This document shows positions 10,061 through 17,317 of a stretch of DNA of 41,874 nt, piece by piece. The notes under the pieces were generated by a model. It did not search any database, had not been told where the DNA came from, and saw only the letters and a list, made by a program, of their open reading frames with translations. The stretch spans positions 1 to 41,874 of the forward strand of contig JARLGJ010000019.1 in NCBI GenBank assembly GCA_031296105.1, given 5' to 3'. Source of the stretch: Acidobacteriota bacterium. Its GTDB lineage: Bacteria > Acidobacteriota > Terriglobia > Terriglobales > Acidobacteriaceae. Within the stretch, counting starts at the first letter, position 1. Each line of letters opens with the position of its first letter. A program made the position numbers and the translations under genes.

Positions 10061-11200
10061 CTAGGCGCGGGCCTTGATAGCCGCCGCAACACGTTCGTTC
10101 ACCACCTGGCCACCGTGGGCCACGCAGCTACCGGCAATGATTTCGTCGGCGCGGTCGATGACCAGCTCGCCCTTCTTGACGATCAGGTCCAGGAACTTGG
10201 TGAGGTTGCGCGAATACAACATGCTGGCGTGCACCGGCATTTCCGCGGCGAGGTTCAACGGGCCGAGAATGATAACGCCCTTGTGCACCACGGTCTCTCC
10301 GGGCTTGGTCAGCTCGCAGTTGCCACCGGCGGGCGCGGCCAGGTCAAAGATGATGGAGCCGGGGTGCATGTCTTCCACGGCAGCGGTGGGAATCATGAGC
10401 GGGGCGCGTCGTCCGGGCACCTGGGCGGTGGTGATGACCACATCACTGACCTTGGCGGCCCGGGCAATGGCCTGGCGGCCCAGCTCCAGCGCTTCAGGAC
10501 TCAGTTCCTTGGCGTAACCACCCTTGTCCTCGGTTTGCAGCCCGCCGAGATCGACCTCGATGAACTTGGCGCCCAGGGACTTGACCTGCTCACCGGCAGC
10601 GGCGCGCACGTCATAGGCTTCCACCACGGCGCCCAGGCGGCGGGCGGTGGCAATGGCCTGCAAGCCGGCCACGCCGGCGCCCAGCACCAGAACCTTGGCC
10701 GGAGGAATGGTCCCGGCGGCGGTCATCAGCAAGGGGAAGAGTTTGGGCAGGCGGTCGGCGGCCACGATGACGGCCTTGTAACCGGCCACGGTGGCCATGG
10801 ACGACAGGGCGTCCATGCTCTGCGCACGGGTGATGCGCGGCACCAGTTCGACGGCGAACAGGGTTGCCCCGCGGGCCACGGCTGTTTGGAAGGCGCCCGG
10901 ATCATCCAAGGGGCGCAGGAAGCCGACGACGACCGCGCCACTCTTCAACTGCGCCTGGTCGGAGTCGGGAAGCAGGTTGACCACCGGCAGAACGTCGGCC
11001 GTAGCCAGCAGTTCGGCGCGGTTGCCGGAGATGACGGCTCCAGCGGCCTCGTATTCGGCATCGCTGATGCCGGCGTTGAGACCGGCGCCGCTCTCGATGG
11101 TGACACCGGCGCCCTTGCCGGTAAGCGACTTTACGGCCTCGGCAGTGAGCGCCACGCGCGTCTCATCGGGACGTGCTTCTTTCAGGATCGCGATTCGCAC
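10061..11200 (-). CDS. pntAA: NAD(P) transhydrogenase, alpha subunit part 1 (NAD-binding)
   Basis: A 379-residue soluble domain I that binds NAD(H), in the same family as alanine dehydrogenase. It begins VRIAILKEARPDETRVALT and contains the Rossmann signature VLVLGAGVAGLQAIATARRLGA, the regions MDALSSMATVAGYKA and ITTAQVPGRRAPLMI, and the closing MLYSRNLTKFLDLIV. A GTG six codons upstream is possible, but the GTG at 11200 has AGGGGGA 7 nt before it and begins the family alignment. It is the first gene of the pnt operon, with an extended -10 promoter upstream. Confidence 0.96.
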   Translation of the reverse strand: MRIAILKEARPDETRVALTAEAVKSLTGKGAGVTIESGAGLNAGISDAEYEAAGAVISGNRAELLATADVLPVVNLLPDSDQAQLKSGAVVVGFLRPLDDPGAFQTAVARGATLFAVELVPRITRAQSMDALSSMATVAGYKAVIVAADRLPKLFPLLMTAAGTIPPAKVLVLGAGVAGLQAIATARRLGAVVEAYDVRAAAGEQVKSLGAKFIEVDLGGLQTEDKGGYAKELSPEALELGRQAIARAAKVSDVVITTAQVPGRRAPLMIPTAAVEDMHPGSIIFDLAAPAGGNCELTKPGETVVHKGVIILGPLNLAAEMPVHASMLYSRNLTKFLDLIVKKGELVIDRADEIIAGSCVAHGGQVVNERVAAAIKARA

Positions 11201-11229
11201 AAAGGATCCCCCTTTCACGGAAACGACGA

Positions 11230-11235
11230 ATCATA
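11230..11235 (-). promoter_or_regulatory. Candidate extended -10 promoter of the pnt operon
   Basis: The minus strand reads TG-T-TATGAT, an extended -10, about 30 nt before the pntAA GTG. The predicted leader of about 22 nt includes the AGGGGGA ribosome binding site. The -35 is AT-rich without a clear match. Confidence 0.45.
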
Positions 11236-11371
11236 ACAAAGAAAAACGATAGAAATAGAAGGATGATGGTAATCCCGCCGCCCGTTCAATGCCATGGCCT
11301 TGGGGCTTAATTGCATGGGGACGAAGTTCAACCCCAGTTATGCCGGAGTGAATGGTAAAAACTAAATCGCT

Positions 11372-11791
11372 TTAGCCACCGTCCTCTTCCGGCTGGTAAA
11401 GCTGCGGAAAGGCCTTGAGCAGGCGGTTGGCTTCGCGCCGGGCAACGGTGAGGTTGACCAGCGGGCCGCGACCCAGGCCGGGGCAGTAGGCGGCAATCTC
11501 CTTGCGCTCGGAGGGCTTGTCGAGAATCTCCGGCCAGTAGGGGAAGGACCGGCACTGCTGCGGCTTGATGGAATGCACCGAGCAACCGGCATCGGTGAGG
11601 AACGCGCACTGCTTGCCGCGCGGCTTGCGGAAGCGCAGCAGGGGCGCGGTGCCGCAGAGATACTTGCGCTGGAACTCGGCCCGCGAGAGGCAGGTGTGCG
11701 CCGCCAGGCGGGCAATGTCATCCGGCGTCAGGTACACGTGGCCCTTCTGCTCGCAACAGCGGATGCATCCGGACTGGCACTGGAAGCGCAT
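11372..11791 (-). CDS. YkgJ-type cysteine cluster protein
   Basis: A 139-residue protein of the Fe/Zn-chelate cysteine cluster family (UPF0153/YkgJ). The cysteines are arranged as C-x3-C-x2-CC near the N-terminus (QCQSGCIRCCEQKGHVYLT), then a central Cys, then CAFL...GCSVHSIKPQQCRSFPYWP. The function is unproven; members are thought to bind a metal or Fe-S cluster. The open frame runs far upstream, but the family sequence starts at the ATG at 11791. This has a TACACT box exactly 6 nt upstream and no Shine-Dalgarno, so it may be leaderless. It is divergent from the small membrane protein gene. Confidence 0.88.
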   Translation of the reverse strand: MRFQCQSGCIRCCEQKGHVYLTPDDIARLAAHTCLSRAEFQRKYLCGTAPLLRFRKPRGKQCAFLTDAGCSVHSIKPQQCRSFPYWPEILDKPSERKEIAAYCPGLGRGPLVNLTVARREANRLLKAFPQLYQPEEDGG

Positions 11792-11797
11792 GAGGCG

Positions 11798-11803
11798 AGT
11801 GTA
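11798..11803 (-). promoter_or_regulatory. Candidate -10 box of the Cys-cluster gene (leaderless)
   Basis: TACACT on the minus strand, 6 nt before the ATG at 11791, the same geometry as polA and queA. Confidence 0.4.
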
Positions 11804-11945
11804 CCAGCGAACCGCGGCGTCGCGATGGGCATTGCGCGCCAGGAGAAAAGACGCCGTGAAATGCGTATCCGTGAGTCGCCAGGGCGCGGGCTTGAATCCA
11901 ATGGAAGGATCAGGCAATCTGTTCCTTTCGCGGAGGAGTGCAAAC

Positions 11946-12290
11946 TTGAAAGCTCTTATTATGTCGGTTCGTGTGCTGGGGCTGGTGTCGATTGTGCTGG
12001 GCGCCCTGGTATGGGCCGAGCACGAGAATCTGCTGGCGGCGCACATCGGCGTCGGCTTCCTGGTGGCCTTGGCGGTGTTTGCGCTGGCCGTCGCGGCCTT
12101 GCTGAAAAAGGCCATTGTGCCGGGCATTGTGGGCGTCATCATCAGCTTGCTGCTGCCGGTGATCGGCTTCCTGCAACTGCCGGCCACTTTCCACACGCTG
12201 CGCCTGATCCAGGTGCTGCACATCATGGTGGCGCTGTCGATCATTGGGCTGGCGGAGCGTTTGTACTCGGCCACGCGCGTTTCGCGCTAA
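11946..12290 (+). CDS. Small four-helix membrane protein, unknown function
   Basis: A predicted inner-membrane protein of 114 residues. Four hydrophobic segments are visible: SVRVLGLVSIVLGALVWA, HIGVGFLVALAVFALAVAALL, IVPGIVGVIISLLLPVIGFL and LIQVLHIMVALSIIGLAERLY. The frame is open further upstream, but a TTG at 11946 has GGAGGAG with a 7-nt spacer, and an ATG lies five codons later; the TTG is preferred. I do not recognise the family. The helices are closely packed, with short loops and a basic C-terminus. It is divergent from the Cys-cluster gene, with about 155 bp between starts. Confidence 0.72.
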   Translation: MKALIMSVRVLGLVSIVLGALVWAEHENLLAAHIGVGFLVALAVFALAVAALLKKAIVPGIVGVIISLLLPVIGFLQLPATFHTLRLIQVLHIMVALSIIGLAERLYSATRVSR

Positions 12291-12563
12291 TTGCTGGGCC
12301 GGGGTTTTCCATCAGGGAGGCCCCAAAACTTACGTGCATGACCTTTTGCGCAAAATTCCTCCCATCTGAGCACTCTTTGACCGGAACCCACAAAAACCGT
12401 TGAAAATCAGGAGATATGGGGCGATATCGACCGTTCCATGGGTAATTTTGTTAGTAACTTTTCAGAGAATTTGCTTGCGCCTGAGTTAGCAGAATGGTTA
12501 CGATGCAGTCTCCCCCAATCCACCGGCAGTCTGCTTTACCGTGCGGCCAGACTGGATGGAAAC

Positions 12564-12929
12564 ATGAACATCGGCGAAACGATTCGAAATTTCCGTTTGC
12601 AGAAGGGGATGTCGCAAGGGGACATTGAGAAGAGGACTGGCCTTCTGCGCTGTTATTTGTCACGCGTGGAGAACGGCCACACCGTTCCTTCTCTGGATAC
12701 CCTGGCCAAAATTGCGAGCTCGCTCGACGTCCCACTGAGCCAATTCTTTGTCGAGTCCGCTTCGGACAATGGGAGCAGCGGCAAGACATTGCCTCAACTC
12801 AGCGAAGACGAAGTGCGTTTTCTCTCCCAGATACGGCGTTATGCCAGCAATCTGAATGACAGCGACCGCAAGCTGGTTCTGGCCATGGTAAAGAAGATGG
12901 CCGTGGTGCCGGCACAGACACTACGCTAG
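12564..12929 (+). CDS. XRE-family helix-turn-helix regulator
   Basis: A 121-residue DNA-binding protein. The helix-turn-helix occupies about residues 5-60 (IGETIRNFRLQKGMSQGDIE, YLSRVENGHTVPSLDTLAKIASSLDVPLSQFF). A conserved-looking C-terminal helix pair follows (SEDEVRFLSQIRRYASNLND, DRKLVLAMVKKMA), perhaps for dimerisation. The ATG at 12564 is chosen because the HTH begins there. The open frame extends 42 codons upstream without similarity. About 270 bp upstream is gene-free, AT-richer than its surroundings, and may hold its promoter; no firm -35/-10 pair was found. Its TAG stop codon is the first three bases of a 117-bp structured element. Confidence 0.9.
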   Translation: MNIGETIRNFRLQKGMSQGDIEKRTGLLRCYLSRVENGHTVPSLDTLAKIASSLDVPLSQFFVESASDNGSSGKTLPQLSEDEVRFLSQIRRYASNLNDSDRKLVLAMVKKMAVVPAQTLR

Positions 12930-13043
12930 AGCAAAACCAGGGATACTGTGTTCTGTCTAAATTGGCTTAGGGTCGCCGCTCCCTGATGGTCGCGTCAACT
13001 CAACCGCGCGGCTTCGGGATAAGTCTTCCCTGGTTTTGCTCTA
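12927..13043. repeat. 117-bp structured element with 17-bp terminal inverted repeats, copy 1
   Basis: The ends TAGAGCAAAACCAGGGA (12927-12943) and TCCCTGGTTTTGCTCTA (13027-13043) are perfect inverted repeats. The left end supplies the TAG stop of the XRE gene. Near the centre a 12-nt sequence TCCCTGATGGTC is flanked by imperfectly complementary arms, and GGCTTCGGGAT lies at offset 83. A second copy at 37840-37956 has the same length, the same loop within 1 nt of the same offset, the same GGCTTYGGGA at offset 83, and different but again self-complementary ends. There is no open frame. It could be a miniature mobile element or a structured 3' RNA. Confidence 0.8.
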
Positions 13044-13144
13044 ATCATCCATCCCACGACATTGAGCAAAAGGCCCGGCGGTTGGAAGATTTCCGGCGGG
13101 CCCAAGGCTCTTTTCTCCCAATAAAGGCGAAATCTCCAGGCGGC

Positions 13145-13798
13145 TCAGGCCGCCGTGGGATTTGCCCGAAGCGCCAGTACCGCCAACTCGGTGCGGTCGC
13201 GCGTGCCTGTCTTGTTGAAGATGCTCTGCAAGTGGCGCTTGACGGTGTTCTCGCTGATGAGAAGTTGTGCGCCGATGTCGCGATTCTTCATGCCGGAAGC
13301 CACTAACTGGGCCACCTCCAGCTCGCGCCCGCTGAGGCGATGCATCCCCTGAGTTTGCGAAGCTTCGTCGCCGGAGGCCATGGCCTGCAGAATGCTGCGT
13401 GCCACTTCGTCGGTAAACGCCATCTCCCCCGAGGCCACCAGGCGGATGGCGGTGAACAGGTATTCCGGCGGCGCGTCTTTGCTCACCAGGCCGCGCGCGC
13501 CTTGGCGCACCGCCATGGCGTAATCCTGCCGGTTGGACGAGGATGTGACCACCAGCGCGGCGATGGGAGCGTTGGTGCGGTCCAGATGCTGCAGCAGGGC
13601 AAAGCCATCGGGCATATCAAGGTCAATTACAAGCACGCTGGGATGCACGCGCGCCAAAAGTCCCAGGGCCGCGTCCTGCGAGGAAGCGGTGCCCGCCATG
13701 GCAAATTCTTCGGTGGTGGAGAGTTGGGTGCAGAAAGGCTGTTGCCAGGCGGAATTGTCCGTGGCGATGGCAATTCGGATTTTCTGGTCATTCGACAT
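13145..13798 (-). CDS. LuxR/NarL-type response regulator
   Basis: A 217-residue two-domain regulator. The receiver domain (about 7-130) keeps the phosphoacceptor Asp59 (VLVIDLDMP) and Lys107 (LVSKDAPP), but only one Asp (D14, ATDNSAW) of the usual N-terminal acidic pair, so phosphorylation may be weak or altered. The C-terminal LuxR-type helix-turn-helix (about 151-217) reads LSGRELEVAQLVASGMKNRDIGAQLLISENTVKRHL. The ATG at 13798 (MSNDQKIRIAIATDNS) is chosen because the receiver fold starts there; the frame stays open 78 codons upstream. No sensor kinase is adjacent. It is transcribed divergently from the 13965 gene. Confidence 0.9.
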   Translation of the reverse strand: MSNDQKIRIAIATDNSAWQQPFCTQLSTTEEFAMAGTASSQDAALGLLARVHPSVLVIDLDMPDGFALLQHLDRTNAPIAALVVTSSSNRQDYAMAVRQGARGLVSKDAPPEYLFTAIRLVASGEMAFTDEVARSILQAMASGDEASQTQGMHRLSGRELEVAQLVASGMKNRDIGAQLLISENTVKRHLQSIFNKTGTRDRTELAVLALRANPTAA

Positions 13799-13918
13799 GT
13801 GAGCTTGGATGCGGCTTGAGGGCGGTGCGTAACCCGGGGAAGAAAAATGTTTCCATCTGGCGGCGCGGAACAGGTAACGGACGTGCCATGTACGCGAAGA
13901 ATGCACTGGCTGTTGTGC

Positions 13919-13924
13919 TATATT
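13919..13924 (+). promoter_or_regulatory. Candidate extended -10 promoter upstream of the MXAN_5187-type gene
   Basis: TG-C-TATATT, an extended -10. The predicted start near 13931 would leave a leader of about 33 nt before the GTG at 13965, or 13 nt before the alternative GTG at 13944. Confidence 0.4.
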
Positions 13925-13964
13925 CCGTCGTGTACCGTAGCGGGTGTTCCCGCGCCTACTGCCA

Positions 13965-14549
13965 GTGACCATCGACGAAGAGTTGGCGCAGCTGGAAGAA
14001 TCCTTCCGCCGCCTGAAAATTGAATACGACATCTACTTTGCCGGCGGAGCGAAGAAGCCGCCGGTGGACACGGAGTGGCGCGTCCAATCTCTGCTGAAGC
14101 GCCACGCTGAAGATGGCAAGCTGAGCTTCAGCCAGCGCTTCAAGCTGAACTCCGTGACGCAGCGCTATGCCGTGTTCAGCGATCTGTGGCGGCGCAAGAC
14201 CAAGGTGAAGGAAGAGGGCTACCGCAAACCGGAGGACATGCTACTGGGCGTGGGCGGCTTCGGCAGATTGGAGGCGGCCGGGCAGGCGTCCGCGGCGGCG
14301 GAATCCGAGGCGGAGAGCTTCCTGGTTTTTTCCAGCGACGTCATGGAAGTGGTGGCACTGTACGAGTCGGTGGTGCGCGCCCGGGAGACGGTGGGACAGC
14401 CGCTGGGCGCCTTCGATTCCTTTGCTAATTTCGTACAGAATAAGTCCAGTCAGATCCGCCAGAAGTACGGCTGCGAGGCAGTCGAGTACACTGTGGTAGT
14501 GAAGGATGGACAGGTGCAATTGAAGGCCCGTGCCCGTAAAGACCTGTAG
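13965..14549 (+). CDS. MXAN_5187 C-terminal-domain-like protein
   Basis: A 194-residue soluble protein. Residues about 1-90 resemble the domain named after Myxococcus MXAN_5187: helical, with LEESFRRLKIEYDIYFAGG, VDTEWRVQSLLKRH, LSFSQRFKLNSVTQRYAVFSDLWRRKTKVKEEG. The middle is Ala/Glu-rich. The C-terminal third (FANFVQNKSSQIRQKYGCEAVEYTVVVKDGQVQLKARAR) has a short beta-rich closing. The function is unknown. The start is uncertain between GTG 13944 and GTG 13965; the latter begins the helical domain. No Shine-Dalgarno is clear. It lies 44 bp before purH, which has its own ribosome binding site, so the two may be co-transcribed. Confidence 0.65.
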   Translation: MTIDEELAQLEESFRRLKIEYDIYFAGGAKKPPVDTEWRVQSLLKRHAEDGKLSFSQRFKLNSVTQRYAVFSDLWRRKTKVKEEGYRKPEDMLLGVGGFGRLEAAGQASAAAESEAESFLVFSSDVMEVVALYESVVRARETVGQPLGAFDSFANFVQNKSSQIRQKYGCEAVEYTVVVKDGQVQLKARARKDL

Positions 14550-14593
14550 CCTCTCCTGCTCCACTCTCCCAACACCTTGATAAGAGAGGATTT

Positions 14594-16162
14594 ATGGCCA
14601 AGATCAAGCGCGCCATTTTGAGTGTTACCGACAAAACCGGGCTGGTGCCCTTTGCTCAGCGGCTGGCCGCCCAGGGAGTGGAGTTGATCTCCACCGGCGG
14701 CACCGCAAAAGTCCTGCGCGAGGCCGGACTCGCGGTGCGCGACATCAGCGACCTGACGGGCTTTCCGGAGATGCTGGACGGCCGCGTGAAGACCCTGCAC
14801 CCGAAGGTGCACGGCGGCATCCTGTACATCCGCAAGAATCCCGCCCACGTGGCGGCCGTGAAAGAGCACGGTATTGAGCCCATCGACATGCTGGTGGTAA
14901 ACCTGTACGCCTTTGAAAAGACGGCCAGTAAGCCCGGCGTGCACTTTGAGGAGATCATCGAAAACATCGACATCGGCGGGCCGTCGATGGTGCGCTCGGC
15001 GGCCAAGAACTTCCAGGACGTGGCCATCGTCACTTCCGTGGCCGATTACGAGGCCATTGCCGCGGAGATGGAAGCCGCGGGCGGCGAACTCTCCTTGAAG
15101 ACCAAGTGGCAACTGGCGCAGAAGGCGTTTGCGACGACCTCGGCCTACGACACGGCCATTGCCAACGCGCTGGCGGAGATCACCTGTGACGGCGAGAAGT
15201 TCGACATCGACGCGCTGGGCAAGAGCGAGAAATTCCCCGAGACGCTGCGCCTGCAATTCCAGAAGACGATGGATCTGCGCTACGGCGAAAACCCGCACCA
15301 GGCGGCGGCCTTGTACTCCGATGGCAGCGGTAAAGGCGTGGCCAACGGCAAGCAGCTCCATGGCAAGGAGTTGAGCTACAACAACATTGTGGATTTGCAG
15401 GCAGCCTGGGATCTGGCACAGGAGTTTGACGGGCCGGTGTGCGCCATCATCAAGCACACCAATCCCTGCGGCACGGCCACCGGCGCCACTCTGCGCGAGG
15501 CCTATTTGCGCGCGCTGGAGTGCGACCCGGTTTCGGCCTTCGGCGGCGTCATCGGCGTCAATCGCCAGGTGGACGGCGCGGCGGCTGAAGAGATGGCCAA
15601 GCTCTTCGTGGAAGCCATTGCCGCTCCGGGCTTTACCACGGATGCCCTGGAGATGCTGACCAAGAAAAAGAACGTGCGCCTGGTGGAGATCTCGGACGTA
15701 AAGACGAAGTGGGTGCTGAAGAACGTCTCCGGCGGCGTGCTGATGCAGGACAACGACCTGCGCCAGCTCACCGAAGCCGACCTGAAAGTGGTCAGCGAGC
15801 GCCAGCCGACGGCGGAAGAGCTGCGCGCTCTGCTGTTTGCCTGGAAGGTGTGCAAGCACGTCAAGTCGAACGCCATACTGTACGCGCGTGATGGGCAGTC
15901 GGTGGGCGTGGGTGCCGGCCAGATGAGCCGCGTGGATTCCGCCCGCCTGGGCGCCGAAAAGGCGGTGCTGCCGGTGGCCGGAACGGTGGCCGCCAGCGAC
16001 GCCTTCTTCCCCTTCCCGGATGGCGTGGAAGTGATTGCCAAGGCGGGAGCGACGGCCATCATTCAGCCGGGCGGCTCGGTGCGCGACCAGGAAGTGATCG
16101 ACGCGGCCAACCGCCTAGGCCTGGCCATGGTCTTCACCGGGGTGCGGCACTTCCGGCACTAA
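14594..16162 (+). CDS. purH: Bifunctional AICAR formyltransferase/IMP cyclohydrolase
   Basis: The last two steps of purine synthesis (AICAR to FAICAR to IMP) in one 522-residue cytosolic protein. The N-terminal IMP cyclohydrolase (MGS-like fold, about 1-195) shows [53 protein letters not shown] and [15 protein letters not shown]. The transformylase (about 200-522) shows [57 protein letters not shown] and [12 protein letters not shown], ending in RHFRH. The ATG at 14594 has GAGAGGA upstream. A terminator-like hairpin follows. Confidence 0.98.
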   Translation: MAKIKRAILSVTDKTGLVPFAQRLAAQGVELISTGGTAKVLREAGLAVRDISDLTGFPEMLDGRVKTLHPKVHGGILYIRKNPAHVAAVKEHGIEPIDMLVVNLYAFEKTASKPGVHFEEIIENIDIGGPSMVRSAAKNFQDVAIVTSVADYEAIAAEMEAAGGELSLKTKWQLAQKAFATTSAYDTAIANALAEITCDGEKFDIDALGKSEKFPETLRLQFQKTMDLRYGENPHQAAALYSDGSGKGVANGKQLHGKELSYNNIVDLQAAWDLAQEFDGPVCAIIKHTNPCGTATGATLREAYLRALECDPVSAFGGVIGVNRQVDGAAAEEMAKLFVEAIAAPGFTTDALEMLTKKKNVRLVEISDVKTKWVLKNVSGGVLMQDNDLRQLTEADLKVVSERQPTAEELRALLFAWKVCKHVKSNAILYARDGQSVGVGAGQMSRVDSARLGAEKAVLPVAGTVAASDAFFPFPDGVEVIAKAGATAIIQPGGSVRDQEVIDAANRLGLAMVFTGVRHFRH

Positions 16163-16177
16163 GCGCAGGACATGACA

Positions 16178-16218
16178 CGAGCCCCGTTCTTACCTGCTCA
16201 CTGTATGAACGGGGCTCG
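16178..16218 (+). terminator. Terminator-like hairpin after purH
   Basis: CGAGCCCCGTTC and GAACGGGGCTCG form a perfect 12-bp stem around a 17-nt loop, 16 nt after the purH stop. The downstream T-rich stretch is poor (GTTGCGTTCTCTT), so termination may be partial or bidirectional with the convergent gene. Confidence 0.6.
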
Positions 16219-16250
16219 GTTGCGTTCTCTTGATAACCCAAAACTCTGGC

Positions 16251-17189
16251 CTAATCTGTGCCAAAGTCGAAAAGGTCGTTCGCCATAGTGGCTCCCGCGC
16301 CGTAAGCACCAGCGCTAACCCCTGAGGACGAAAGGAAGCAGTACTCGCCAGCCTTCAATGATTCATTCGTCTCGACTTTGTAAAGGCCAGCGGCAACTTT
16401 CTCCACCTTAAACCCGACCACAGCTTTATCGTTTGTCCCGGTAGACCCGCCCCACATACTGAATTTACCGATCTCGGTAGTACGGGCATTCTTTTCGACA
16501 TTCAAGCGAATTAGAGCAAACTGGCTGGGATTCGAAACGCGCCCTCCAAATACACCGCCGCGTCCAAGGCCAGCCTGTTTGTCCTCAAAGTAGAAATAAA
16601 ACGTAAGCTTTCCTTGAGCTACTCGCATCTCAGCTCTATTACCTGGAATGACTGCCTTGGTCTTCACCTTGGCAATGCCATACGTCATGGCCGAAGCGAA
16701 CATCCCCCCAGTTTTGGCTCCCTGGTAAGCGGTTCTCTCCAGCAGTATCATCTTCGGCTTCCCGTCGGCACTTTGCGTGTACAGGTAAATTCCGGAGTCG
16801 TGTGGAGATAGGGGATCATTCGGGTCGCCCATCGCGGACTGTCCGATAAGCGGAGTCGCGCCTGAAGGGTTGTTGTTGGTGAGCTTGTCCAGTGTGGTGG
16901 ATGACGGTGTTGAAGCCATCTGGGGATTAAGCAGTATCTTAATGACGTTGTCGCTGATTTTTTCCTTCTTGAGCCGAACTAGATCATCCGTGCTCAATTC
17001 AGCCGCAGTGTTGTGCTGTTGAATCTTGGCAATCACGATTTCATCAGACAATCCCGCCTGCTTCATCGCAACGACGTCATCAACGGAGACAGGCCGTGAT
17101 TGCGCGGCCGAAGTTTGCGGTACCGGGGAGGGAACAGCGACCTGCCCGAAAGAGAGAACTGCCGCGATTAAGAAGAGTTTGCTTTTCAT
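16251..17189 (-). CDS. Exported protein of unknown function
   Basis: 312 residues with a Sec signal peptide (MKSKLFLIAAVLSFGQVAVP, about 1-25). Residues about 35-90 hold a small helical domain (VSVDDVVAMKQAGLSDEIVI, LSTDDLVRLKKEKISDNVIKILLN) built from two similar helix-loop units with the pattern DLVxLKxxxISDxVI. The C-terminal two thirds are beta-rich, with SGIYLYTQ, MRVAQGKLTFYFYFEDKQAG and GLYKVETNESLKAGEYCFL. The function is not recognised. The gene is visibly lower in GC and less codon-biased than its neighbours, suggesting recent acquisition. The start at 17189 is set by the signal peptide and a promoter just upstream; the frame continues 30 codons further. Confidence 0.75.
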   Translation of the reverse strand: MKSKLFLIAAVLSFGQVAVPSPVPQTSAAQSRPVSVDDVVAMKQAGLSDEIVIAKIQQHNTAAELSTDDLVRLKKEKISDNVIKILLNPQMASTPSSTTLDKLTNNNPSGATPLIGQSAMGDPNDPLSPHDSGIYLYTQSADGKPKMILLERTAYQGAKTGGMFASAMTYGIAKVKTKAVIPGNRAEMRVAQGKLTFYFYFEDKQAGLGRGGVFGGRVSNPSQFALIRLNVEKNARTTEIGKFSMWGGSTGTNDKAVVGFKVEKVAAGLYKVETNESLKAGEYCFLSSSGVSAGAYGAGATMANDLFDFGTD

Positions 17190-17199
17190 TTTGCCGATG

Positions 17200-17228
17200 A
17201 TTCTATGGTCGAACTTGCTTACTGGCAA
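17200..17228 (-). promoter_or_regulatory. Sigma-70-like promoter of the exported protein gene
   Basis: On the minus strand TTGCCA, a 17-bp spacer and TAGAAT, each one mismatch from consensus. The predicted start is about 4 nt before the ATG at 17189, so the mRNA would be almost leaderless. Confidence 0.65.
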
Positions 17229-17262
17229 GGACATCCGCGCGCATACCCAGCCGAGAGAACTC

Positions 17263-17282
17263 CTTGTGACTATGATCACAAG
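17263..17282. promoter_or_regulatory. CRP/FNR-family-like operator upstream of hemE
   Basis: A perfect inverted repeat, CTTGTGA-N6-TCACAAG, containing the exact CRP half-sites TGTGA and TCACA with the correct 6-bp spacer. It lies 35 bp before the hemE start. If the TAACAT at 17303-17308 is the hemE -10, the site is centred close to -41.5, the position of class II activation. It is about 80 bp upstream of the predicted start of the divergent gene. The regulator is not in the window. Confidence 0.6.
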
Positions 17283-17317
17283 CGCGGTCTCGGCACCTCT
17301 GATAACATTTCATCTTT

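Noticed and set aside
12438..12563. N-terminal extension of the XRE gene
   Set aside because: The extra 42 residues have no similarity to the family, and the helix-turn-helix begins right after the ATG at 12564.
12927..13043. Insertion sequence remnant
   Set aside because: No open frame or transposase fragment, and no target duplication visible; the inner covarying stems fit a structured element better.
14450..15859. 469-codon frame antisense to purH
   Set aside because: Low-complexity composition and complete overlap with purH.
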